This document shows positions 8,677-15,401 of a stretch of DNA of 16,402 bases, in pieces (positions within the stretch are counted from its first letter, which is position 1; the number at the start of each line of letters is the position of its first letter). The notes beneath the pieces were generated by a model. It did no database searches. It saw nothing but the letters and a program-made list of their open reading frames with translations, and was not told the DNA's origin. Origin of the DNA: Rhodoferax sp. (GTDB lineage: Bacteria; Pseudomonadota; Gammaproteobacteria; Burkholderiales; Burkholderiaceae_C); NCBI GenBank assembly GCA_021737905.1, contig JAIPDA010000016.1, forward strand, positions 1-16,402. The letters are read 5' to 3'. The position numbers and the translations under genes were made by a program.

Positions 8677-9120
8677 ATGCGACCTACCAAACCCAATCTC
8701 ACACACAACGGCCATGCCGACGACACGGAAGCCGCTTTTTATGATGCGCTGCAACTCGGTGACATCGACAAGCTCATGGCCTGCTGGGCGGATGAAGAAG
8801 ACATTGTTTGCGTCCCCCCGGGCGGCAGCCGCCAAGTCGGTGTACAGGCTATCCGCAGTGCCTTTGCAGCGCTTTTTGCACACGGCACGGTAAGGGCGCA
8901 CATTGAACATGTTCGGCGTGTTGAAACTCTGGGTACGAGCGTTCACAGTGTGCTGGAGCGTATCGAGGTCATGACGGCCGACGGACCGGCGCATGCCAGC
9001 GTGATCGCTACCAATGTCTACCTCAAAACGCCGCAAGGCTGGCGCCTGGTGGCGCACCATGCCAGCCCGGGCACATTGCAAGAACAGGTCGCTAGCGACA
9101 TTCCATCGCTGTTGCACTGA
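8677..9120 (+). CDS. SnoaL-like / nuclear-transport-factor-2-fold protein
   Basis: A 147-residue protein with the pattern of the SnoaL_3/DUF4440-type NTF2 fold. It has an N-terminal helix pair (TEAAFYDALQLGDIDKLMACWADEE, 17-41) and the 'D.V.V.PGG' strand at 42-50. The GVQAIRSAFAALF helix is at 55-67, and a last strand reads GWRLVAHHASP at 121-131. Such proteins are small-molecule-binding or isomerase-like; the specific substrate cannot be told from sequence. The ATG at 8677 has no close Shine-Dalgarno (a GAGG lies about 20 bases upstream). The YheT-type hydrolase starts four bases after its stop, so the two are probably co-transcribed. Confidence 0.8.
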   Translation: MRPTKPNLTHNGHADDTEAAFYDALQLGDIDKLMACWADEEDIVCVPPGGSRQVGVQAIRSAFAALFAHGTVRAHIEHVRRVETLGTSVHSVLERIEVMTADGPAHASVIATNVYLKTPQGWRLVAHHASPGTLQEQVASDIPSLLH

Positions 9121-9124
9121 CAGC

Positions 9125-10147
9125 ATGAACTACCAAGCGCCTTGGTGGCTGCCGGGTGGCGACCTGCAAACCATCTGGGCAGCTACCCGCAGTTCGCGCT
9201 ACCAGAGCGCTCAGCCGCAATTCCGGCGTGAGAGATGGACTTCACCCGACCAAGACTTTGTCGACGTTGACTGGCTGCAAGATGCTGTACCCAAGGACCC
9301 AGACTATCGCCCACTGCTGGTGGTCTTTCATGGTCTCGAGGGGGCGTCAGACAGCCACTATGCCCAAGCATTTGCAGACGCCGCACGAGCCCGCAATTGG
9401 GCTTGCGCGGTGCCGCACTTCAGGGGCTGCTCGGGGGAGATCAATCGCGCACCGCGCGCCTACCATTCGGGTGATTTCGCTGAGATCGACTGGATCCTGC
9501 GCCGTTTTAAACAACAACATGCCGGGCCGGTATTCGCTGCGGGTGTTTCGCTGGGCGGCAATGCCCTCATGCGTTGGGCGGGCGAGCTTGAAAATGCCGC
9601 CGCTGAGTTGGTGCTTGCCATCAGCGCCGTCAGCGCGCCGCTCGACCTGGCGGCCAGCGGGCATGCCCTGGGCAAGGGCTTTAACCGGCTGGTTTACACC
9701 CGAATGTTTTTAAACAGCATGGTGCCCAAGGCATTGAAAAAACTGGACAGGTACCCCCAACTGTTCAGCCGGCAAGCCTTGCTGAACGCGCGCGATCTCT
9801 ACGACTTTGACAATGTGGTCACTGCACCGCTGCATGGCTTTAAAGACACCAATGACTACTGGACCCGGGCCTCTGCCAAGCCGCACCTCGTACGCATCCA
9901 GGTGCCGGCACTTGTCTTGAATGCACGCAATGACCCCTTTGTGCCACACAAAAGTCTGCCGGGTGCGCACGAAGTCAGCGCCAGCGTCACACTGTGGCAA
10001 CCTGAAGAAGGTGGCCATGTGGGCTTTGCGCAGGCTCTGGGGGCTTGGCCAGGAGCGGCACATGTGCGAGCCATGCCCGCGGCCGTCTGTGAGTTTTTGG
10101 CGCAGCATCTGCCGGCATCTGCCGTCAAAATACCGGCAGAACAATAG
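9125..10147 (+). CDS. YheT-type alpha/beta-fold hydrolase
   Basis: A 340-residue cytoplasmic hydrolase of the YheT/EMB8-like family (COG0429). The N-terminus MNYQAPWWLPGGDLQTIWAA matches the 'P.WL..GH.QTI' opening of the family. The oxyanion-hole strand is VVFHGLEGASDSHY (66-79), followed by HFRGCSGEINR (98-108). The nucleophile is S142 in GVSLGGN, the acid D270 in NARNDPF and the base H298 in EEGGHVGF, so the triad is complete. A start further upstream would overlap the previous gene with unrelated sequence, so ATG 9125 is preferred. Family members act on esters or acylated compounds; the physiological substrate is unknown. Confidence 0.9.
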   Translation: MNYQAPWWLPGGDLQTIWAATRSSRYQSAQPQFRRERWTSPDQDFVDVDWLQDAVPKDPDYRPLLVVFHGLEGASDSHYAQAFADAARARNWACAVPHFRGCSGEINRAPRAYHSGDFAEIDWILRRFKQQHAGPVFAAGVSLGGNALMRWAGELENAAAELVLAISAVSAPLDLAASGHALGKGFNRLVYTRMFLNSMVPKALKKLDRYPQLFSRQALLNARDLYDFDNVVTAPLHGFKDTNDYWTRASAKPHLVRIQVPALVLNARNDPFVPHKSLPGAHEVSASVTLWQPEEGGHVGFAQALGAWPGAAHVRAMPAAVCEFLAQHLPASAVKIPAEQ

Positions 10148-10166
10148 CATTGGAGGCAGTCAATTC

Positions 10167-10727
10167 ATGGACGATATTGTCAAAGCAGCGCTGACCAAAT
10201 GGCCCAACGTGCCCAACTGTTTTGGCTGGTTAGGGCTTGATGCGCGTGGCAACTGGTTCATGCGTGACGACCTGGCCCAGGCCGCCGGACCGTTTGCAGG
10301 GGGTAGCGCAGTGAGCAAGGGCTCGCTGCTGCGGCACGACAAACTCATAGACTTCATCCAGCGCAACTACGAAGCCGACACCAGCGGCCAGTGGTACTTT
10401 CAAAACGGCCCCCAGCGCGTTTACGTTGAACTCGAGGCCACGCCACTGGTGTGCCGGGTTCACACAGACTTTTCTGTCTGTGCGCACACCGGCGAGCCTG
10501 CCCGCGTGCAGCGTTGCATCGTGGACCAGCATGGGCGGCTTTACCTAGAGACCGGTATCGGTTTTGGCCTGGTGCACACCCAAGATATGACACATGCCGC
10601 AGAAGCCGTGGACTGCGGTCTCTGGGTGCCTCAGGAAATACAAGCCAGTGAATTACCTTTGCGCTTTGGCTATGTACGAAGCCCTGCGCTGGCACAAAAA
10701 AAGGCCGGTCAGCGACCGGCCTTTTAG
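10167..10727 (+). CDS. conserved protein of unknown function (DUF2946-like, name uncertain)
   Basis: A 186-residue soluble protein starting MDDIVKAALTKWPNVPNCFGWLGLD. GGAGG at 10152-10156, ten bases upstream, fixes this start; a longer open frame exists but overlaps the hydrolase gene and lacks support. I recall near-identical openings in many Comamonadaceae and Burkholderiales proteins labelled as a DUF, but the exact DUF number is from memory. Visible blocks are WFMRDD (30-35), FIQRNYEADTSGQWYFQNGPQ (begins 63) and RVYVELEATPLVCR (84-97). There is no signal peptide, membrane helix or catalytic motif I can name. The last residues (KKAGQRPAF, 178-186) are encoded by a terminator hairpin. Confidence 0.82.
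   Translation: MDDIVKAALTKWPNVPNCFGWLGLDARGNWFMRDDLAQAAGPFAGGSAVSKGSLLRHDKLIDFIQRNYEADTSGQWYFQNGPQRVYVELEATPLVCRVHTDFSVCAHTGEPARVQRCIVDQHGRLYLETGIGFGLVHTQDMTHAAEAVDCGLWVPQEIQASELPLRFGYVRSPALAQKKAGQRPAF
10699..10725. terminator. bidirectional terminator between convergent genes
   Basis: The perfect eight-base arms GGCCGGTC (10703-10710) and GACCGGCC (10714-10721) enclose the loop AGC. They are flanked by AAAA on the left and TTTT on the right, so both strands give a GC stem followed by a short U-run. It serves the plus-strand unknown gene and the minus-strand cytochrome gene, whose stop is at 10741-10743. The right arm and T-run lie inside the coding sequence and stop codon (TAG 10725-10727) of the plus gene. 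Confidence 0.85.
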
Positions 10728-10740
10728 TCAGTCAAAAAAA

Positions 10741-11262
10741 TTACTTGGCAGCTGCAGGCGCCGCTGGCTCAGCAAACTTACCGCCGGCAGATGCCGTCAA
10801 GTGAACCACAGCGCGACCAATTTCAATGTCAGTGAAGTCACCACCGCCCTGTGCGCCCATGGCATTCTTGCCTTTGAGTGCTGAATTCCAAAGGGCTTCA
10901 AAACCCGTCTTCAGGCGGGGCGCCCAAGTCGCAGCATCGGCAAATTTAGGCGCACCGGCCAAACCCGCCGTATGGCATGCAGCGCACTGAGCGGCATAGA
11001 CTTCAGCACCAGACTTGAGGGGGCGATTGGCATCGCGAATCTCAACGCTGCCAACTTTTTGAATCCGCAAGGCCAATTCTTTTTCGGTGTTGGTCGAACC
11101 AGCGGCCGGCATGTTGCCAGAGGTCACGTAGTAAACCAGCGCAATGATGGCGAAGATGGGAACCACGAAAGAGTACAAAACCATCAGCAGCAATTGCTTA
11201 GGTGTTTTGACCGGACCTGTATGGTCTTCTTCGTGAGCCGTGTTGTTGTCGTTAGCGCTCAT
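10741..11262 (-). CDS. membrane-anchored cytochrome c (c5-like)
   Basis: A 173-residue protein with a short cytoplasmic N-terminus, one membrane helix (about 24-46) and a periplasmic mono-heme domain. Heme attachment is C93-A-A-C96-H97, preceded by GAEVYAAQCAAC. The probable distal ligand is M135 in GKNAMGAQGGGDFTDIEI, and the 'D.E...AV.H.' helix closes the fold as in cytochrome c5/CycB-type electron carriers. The tail is alanine- and proline-rich (AEPAAPAAAK). I chose ATG 11262 because GAGG precedes it by five bases; a longer frame from 11304 adds 14 residues without a ribosome site. The likely role is electron transfer to a terminal oxidase or other periplasmic reductase. Confidence 0.9.
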   Translation of the reverse strand: MSANDNNTAHEEDHTGPVKTPKQLLLMVLYSFVVPIFAIIALVYYVTSGNMPAAGSTNTEKELALRIQKVGSVEIRDANRPLKSGAEVYAAQCAACHTAGLAGAPKFADAATWAPRLKTGFEALWNSALKGKNAMGAQGGGDFTDIEIGRAVVHLTASAGGKFAEPAAPAAAK

Positions 11263-11321
11263 GGCGTCCTCAAAAAAACTGGAAATAGGAGAGCAGTCAG
11301 GCAAATACCTAGAAGCCCAAG

Positions 11322-11327
11322 ATTATA
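11322..11327 (-). promoter_or_regulatory. probable -10 box of the cytochrome gene
   Basis: On the minus strand the sequence reads CGC TATAAT CTT, a perfect -10 hexamer about 60 bases upstream of the chosen ATG. The context GCTATAATC is a form seen in front of many genes of this bacterial group. No convincing -35 hexamer is visible at the usual 16-18 base spacing. Confidence 0.5.
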
Positions 11328-11376
11328 GCGGTCACCTCTACCAAAGCCCGGTGAGCATTCAGTACAACAGGGCGAC

Positions 11377-11385
11377 TGCTAGAAT
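11377..11385 (+). promoter_or_regulatory. extended -10 promoter for tRNA-Arg
   Basis: TGCTAGAAT at 11377-11385 is an extended -10 element (TGn plus TAGAAT, five of six matches), 82 bases upstream of the tRNA gene. It has no good -35 box. Its style GCTAGAATC matches the divergent GCTATAATC of the cytochrome gene 50 bases away. Confidence 0.42.
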
Positions 11386-11466
11386 CAAAACAAGGCAAGT
11401 GAAGCAATTTCACGCTTTTTGCGCACTGAGTGTCCTTAGGCGCACTTCCCCCATCAAATCAGCGTT

Positions 11467-11542
11467 GCGGCTGTAGCTCAGTGGATAGAGTATTGGCCTC
11501 CGAAGCCAAGGGTCGTGGGTTCGATCCCCGCCAGCCGCACCA
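11467..11542 (+). tRNA. tRNA-Arg (anticodon CCG)
   Basis: A full 76-base cloverleaf that includes the encoded CCA (11540-11542). The acceptor arms GCGGCTG (11467-11473) and CAGCCGC (11532-11538) pair perfectly. The D-arm starts GCTC. The anticodon stem TTGGC/GCCAA holds the loop CTCCGAA with anticodon CCG, which reads CGG arginine codons. The T-arm GTGGG-TTCGATC-CCCGC is intact. A run of six T residues follows directly (11543-11548). It marks the border between the conserved block and the catabolic module. Confidence 0.96.
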
Positions 11543-11589
11543 TTTTTTCAGGTCACATCGTCGCGACTGGTCAATTTCTCGCGCGTTGT

Positions 11590-12318
11590 TCAGTGGGCCA
11601 GAATTTTGGACAAAAACTGCTGAGACCTGTCGGAGCGCACGGTCGAAAAGAAGTCGTCCTTTGTGCAATCCTCAATGATGCAGCCTTCGTCCATGAAAAT
11701 GACCCTGTCGGCGACCTGCCGGGCGAAGCCCATTTCATGCGTGACGCAGACCATCGTCATGCCTTCCTTGGCAAGCGTCACCATCACCTCCAGCACTTCC
11801 TGAATCATTTCGGGGTCCAGTGCCGATGTGGGCTCGTCAAATAGCATCGCAATGGGGTCCATGGCCAGCGCCCGGGCAATGGCGACGCGCTGCTGCTGCC
11901 CGCCAGACAGCTGAGCCGGGTATTTATGCGTTTGCGGCTGTAGCCCGACGCGGTCTAGCAGTTTCTCGGCTTTCGCCACGGATTCGTCCTCCGTGCGTTT
12001 AAGTACTTTGCGCTGCGCCAGAGTGAGGTTTTGCAAAATGGTGAGATGCGGAAACAACTCGAAGTTCTGGAACACCATGCCCACTTGCGCGCGCAGCAAA
12101 GAGATGTCCATACCCTTGGCGCCCAGCGCCCGGCCGTCAATGGTGATGCTGCCGCTGTCGATTTTTTCGAGCCCATTGACGCACTTGATCAAGGTTGATT
12201 TGCCGGAACCGGACGGCCCGCAAACCACCACCACTTCTCCGCGCTCAATGCGGGCGCAAACATTTTTGAGGGCCTGAAAGCTACCAAAGCTTTTGTGGAC
12301 TTTATCAATCTCGATCAT
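11590..12318 (-). CDS. polar amino-acid ABC transporter ATP-binding protein
   Basis: A 242-residue ABC ATPase of the GlnQ/HisP type (polar amino-acid importers). Walker A GPSGSGKST is at 34-42, the Q-loop Q84 in MVFQNFELFPHLT, the signature LSGGQQQR at 137-144 and Walker B MLFDEPTSALDPE at 158-170. The switch histidine is H194 in VTHEMGFAR. GGAG at 12325-12328 (minus strand) lies six bases before the start. It follows the fused oxidoreductase gene by 36 bases and is probably in its operon. No permease is adjacent, so its membrane partner must be elsewhere, most likely beyond the right edge after the solute-binding protein. The substrate is inferred to be hydroxyproline or a relative, from the neighbours only. 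Confidence 0.93.
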   Translation of the reverse strand: MIEIDKVHKSFGSFQALKNVCARIERGEVVVVCGPSGSGKSTLIKCVNGLEKIDSGSITIDGRALGAKGMDISLLRAQVGMVFQNFELFPHLTILQNLTLAQRKVLKRTEDESVAKAEKLLDRVGLQPQTHKYPAQLSGGQQQRVAIARALAMDPIAMLFDEPTSALDPEMIQEVLEVMVTLAKEGMTMVCVTHEMGFARQVADRVIFMDEGCIIEDCTKDDFFSTVRSDRSQQFLSKILAH

Positions 12319-12354
12319 TAGGAGCTCCAGCGCGTCAACTGCAGGAAATCTGCA

Positions 12355-15291
12355 TTAAAAACGGTTTAGGGAATAGGGCAGGGGGTCGAACAACGTCGGC
12401 CTGCCTTGCAGCAGATCCACCGTCATGCGAGCCACCACCGGCGAAAGCGTGTAGCCGTTGGAGGTGACCGCGTTGTAAAAGCCTTTGACATTTGGCGCCT
12501 CACCCAAAATAGGCGCGCCGTCAATGTTGATATTCATCGCTGCCCAGGTTCGCAGCACCCTCAACCCCTGCATCTGCGGCAATACACGCTGGGCTACCCA
12601 CAAGTTTCCTTCGACGCTTTGCCGCAAGGTGGTGTTAAAGCGCCGCTTGTCATCGTAAGAGGCTGTCCAGCCGCCGCCAATGATGAGACCACCTGTAGCC
12701 GCCTGCTTCAGGCTCAGGTGCCGGTCTGCGTGGGCCACCAATTGCTTGACCAGTACCGGCGCCGTTTCGGTGACTATCATCTGCAAAGGTGCGCTGTGCA
12801 CCGGCAAGTCGACGCCCACCATGGCGGCGACCTCGCGGCTCCAGGGGCCTGCGGCGTTGATGATGATGCCAGCCTGGATCTGGCCGCGCGAGGTGCTGAT
12901 GCGCCAGCCGCTGCCTTCCTTGTCAATGTGCTGGACGCTGGCGCCCCGGTGGAACCGAGCGCCCAAGGCGCGCGCCGCTTTCAACACCCCGTAAGTTGCC
13001 TTAAGTGGGTTGATCTTTCCTTCTTGTGGTGCGTATTCGGCGCCGAGCATATCGCGTGACAGCGCGGGGGCGAGCGTTTGCAAGTCTGCAGCGTCGATGA
13101 TTTCGTTGTCGATACCAAACTTGCGCTCAAGCGCGGCCTTTGATTTCAAAAAGGCCATGCCAGCCAGACTGTCGGCGACCATCAGGCCGCCGGTGGTGGA
13201 GATTTCAAAGTCTTCGCCTGAGTCTTGTTCGAGCTGGCGCCAGAGCTGGACTGAGGCCGGGCCCAGTGGCAGGGTTTGCGCGGCAGGCCCGCCGCCTGCT
13301 TCAGCCTTGGCGCCGAAATCAAAAGACAAGAGCTGCACATGCAGGCTTCCTGCATTTGCGCCGGAGGCCTGGAGGTTGGCCTCGTCGCGCTCCAGTACAA
13401 GAACGTCCTGCCCTTCTTTCGCAAGGTAATAGGCTAGGCAGGCGCCCATGACGCCCGCGCCAATCACCACCACGTCGGCTTTTTGTGGCGGCAAGGGCTC
13501 TGTTTCTGTGGGGCGCGCCAAGTTGGGCGTGATGGACCGTTTGTGGCCGCCCCACTCGGGCTTTTCAAAAGCCATACACGCGGCAGGCACAGGCTTGGCG
13601 GGTAGGCGCGGTGCAAAAAGTTCCTCTGGCTCGCGCACCCGCCCGGTGGTTTCATGCAGCAGTTTGGCGGCTGTGCAGGCGCAGTAGCGACCCTGGCAGC
13701 GGCCCATGCCCAGGCGCGTCATGCGCTTGAGTGCGCCCAGGCTGTCAAAACCCTGGCCGATGGCGTTGCGCAGTTGACCCATGTTAATCTCTTCGCAGCG
13801 GCAGGCTATGGTCTCGTCGGGCAGCGCCTGAACCGTGACGGGCGGCGCCTTGAAGATGTCCCACAAGGCTTGCTGAAACTTCAAGCTTTTTTCAAGTTCA
13901 CAACTGACCTTCGTGACGGCGCTCGCATCGACGGTTTTGCCCAGCGCTGTGGCCGCAGTCAAACCGGCCAGTGTGCCGCGTGCCTGGGCAACGCGTGCCC
14001 CACCCAGAGAGCTGCCGTCGCCGATGGCAAATACATGGGGTACGCTGGTACGGCCTTGCAGGGTGGTGTTGGTCTGCAAGTAGCCCAGATGATGATCCAT
14101 AAAGCTGTGCTCGCAGCCCAAAGCCCGAGCCAGCTCAGTCGATGGAATGAATCCGTAGCCAAGGCATAAGGTGTCCGCTTCTACTGTGCGAGTTTTGCCT
14201 GGCGCAATCTGGCCAGTTGGCGATAACGGAGCATAGACAACCTCGCGCAGGCAATCTTTACCAGTGACTTCAATGACGGCGTGTGACCACTCTACCCGCA
14301 CACCATGCAGCCGAAGTTCGAGGAGATAACGCAAGCCCTGGCGCATGAGTTCGGGTGAAAAGCGCCAAGCTTTAAGCAAGGTACGCCACTGCCCGGCACG
14401 TGGCTGCGGTGCTGATTCCAAAACAGCTGCAACCTTGACTCCTGCTCTTACCATCTCAACGGCTAATTGCAGATTCAAAGGCCCATTGCCCGCGATCACT
14501 ACCCGTTTACCCGGCGCTACCTTGTAAGCGCGCACCAAAGTCTGCGCTGCGCCGGTGGTCATCACGCCTGGCAGCGTCCAGTTGATGAAAGGCACAGGGC
14601 GCTCGTATGCGCCTGCTGCCAAAATAAGTTCGGCTGGCTTGTAGATAAGCTCGACACCATTGACCATGGCGATCACTTCATGCGCCGTATCCGCCCCCCA
14701 TACAGTGGCCTCCTGGATGATCTGTACGCCGGCCGCTAGTGCAGTTTGCGTGAGCTCAATACCTTCTGCAAACTGTGCATCGCTGGGTTGCAAGCTTTGG
14801 TGTGAAGGTGCCAACGGCTTGAAGTATTGCCCGCCGCTTTGCGGCCGCTCGTCAAGCAGCACAACGCTGGCGCCCGAACGTGCGGCAGCGACGGCGGCAC
14901 TAAGCCCCGCCGGACCGGCTCCCACCACCAGAACATCAACTGCAATGGGCTGAGGCTGTAAGTCAGCAGGCACCGAACACAGTGGTGCAAGCGGATCTTC
15001 TGCTGTACCTTGGGGCATACCAGAGCGCACTTGCTGACCAGCTTGCACCTTTTCCATGCAAGCTCGCACACCCTGGCGCCCATCCACGGTGACAACGCAA
15101 TCAAAACAGGCTCCCATGCCGCAGTAAATGCCGCGGGGATGGTTCTTGCGTGTGTTTCTAAGCGTGTGGATGCCGTGCGCGTGCAGCGTCGCAGAAATTG
15201 TTTCGCCTTCTAGCGCACCGAGGCGTTTTCCATCGAAAAATATTTCCAGCCTGACATCTGTCGGTGGGGTGCTGGCCTGATTAATTCGCAT
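12355..15291 (-). CDS. three-domain fused 2Fe-2S / FAD oxidoreductase, candidate D-hydroxyproline dehydrogenase
   Basis: A single 978-residue chain that carries three enzyme parts. (1) Residues about 10-105: a ferredoxin-like domain of the type fused to amine dehydrogenases, cysteines C57, C62, C65 and C78. (2) About 115-555: an FAD/NAD(P) oxidoreductase with the dinucleotide motif VVGAGPAG (122-129), a second one IAGNGP (266-271), FAIGDG (421-426) and a BFD-like cluster C497, C499, C532, C537. (3) About 605-978: a DAO-family domain with VVIGAGVMGA (608-617), E634, SGANAGS (643-649) and INAAGPWS (811-818). A proline-rich linker covers about 560-604. These match the gamma, beta and alpha parts of D-hydroxyproline dehydrogenase, and equally of opine oxidase and HcnABC. 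The 4-hydroxyproline reading rests on the neighbouring DapA-like gene. The ATG at 15291 lacks a strong ribosome site. Confidence 0.9.
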   Translation of the reverse strand: MRINQASTPPTDVRLEIFFDGKRLGALEGETISATLHAHGIHTLRNTRKNHPRGIYCGMGACFDCVVTVDGRQGVRACMEKVQAGQQVRSGMPQGTAEDPLAPLCSVPADLQPQPIAVDVLVVGAGPAGLSAAVAAARSGASVVLLDERPQSGGQYFKPLAPSHQSLQPSDAQFAEGIELTQTALAAGVQIIQEATVWGADTAHEVIAMVNGVELIYKPAELILAAGAYERPVPFINWTLPGVMTTGAAQTLVRAYKVAPGKRVVIAGNGPLNLQLAVEMVRAGVKVAAVLESAPQPRAGQWRTLLKAWRFSPELMRQGLRYLLELRLHGVRVEWSHAVIEVTGKDCLREVVYAPLSPTGQIAPGKTRTVEADTLCLGYGFIPSTELARALGCEHSFMDHHLGYLQTNTTLQGRTSVPHVFAIGDGSSLGGARVAQARGTLAGLTAATALGKTVDASAVTKVSCELEKSLKFQQALWDIFKAPPVTVQALPDETIACRCEEINMGQLRNAIGQGFDSLGALKRMTRLGMGRCQGRYCACTAAKLLHETTGRVREPEELFAPRLPAKPVPAACMAFEKPEWGGHKRSITPNLARPTETEPLPPQKADVVVIGAGVMGACLAYYLAKEGQDVLVLERDEANLQASGANAGSLHVQLLSFDFGAKAEAGGGPAAQTLPLGPASVQLWRQLEQDSGEDFEISTTGGLMVADSLAGMAFLKSKAALERKFGIDNEIIDAADLQTLAPALSRDMLGAEYAPQEGKINPLKATYGVLKAARALGARFHRGASVQHIDKEGSGWRISTSRGQIQAGIIINAAGPWSREVAAMVGVDLPVHSAPLQMIVTETAPVLVKQLVAHADRHLSLKQAATGGLIIGGGWTASYDDKRRFNTTLRQSVEGNLWVAQRVLPQMQGLRVLRTWAAMNINIDGAPILGEAPNVKGFYNAVTSNGYTLSPVVARMTVDLLQGRPTLFDPLPYSLNRF

Positions 15292-15401
15292 GGTGCAGCT
15301 TGGCTTTGGCCCTTGAAAAACAAATAATGATGCCCGTTACACAATCAGTATACTAGCCGTACACTGAAGCGACTGTTTAAAAACATCTTTAAAAAGTACC
15401 C
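15292..15401. promoter_or_regulatory. divergent intergenic region with candidate operator
   Basis: The 110 bases between the divergent genes contain the imperfect palindrome AGTATAC-TAGCC-GTACACT at 15347-15365 (six of seven arm positions match). Its left half includes AGTATACT, itself a perfect palindrome, which also reads as a -10 hexamer (TATACT) on both strands. GTATAC fits the GTM-KAC core described for FadR-type GntR operators, so a GntR/FCD regulator is plausible. No -35 box with good spacing is visible for either gene. Regulator identity is inference. Confidence 0.4.

Noticed and set aside
9921..10166. N-terminal extension of the unknown gene into the hydrolase gene
   Set aside because: It reads the hydrolase DNA in another frame; the ATG at 10167 has a GGAGG ribosome site.
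12406..13059. Plus-strand open frame of 217 codons opposite the fused oxidoreductase
   Set aside because: Antisense to the DAO domain, whose motifs are intact; composition is typical of a reverse-strand artefact.
12355..15291. Hydrogen cyanide synthase (HcnABC) as the identity of the fusion
   Set aside because: The domain set is the same, but HCN synthase is not known to travel with a DapA-like lyase and an amino-acid importer; kept only as an alternative.
15313..15318. TTGAAA as the -35 box for the TATACT hexamer at 15349
   Set aside because: The spacing is 30 bases, far from the usual 16-18.
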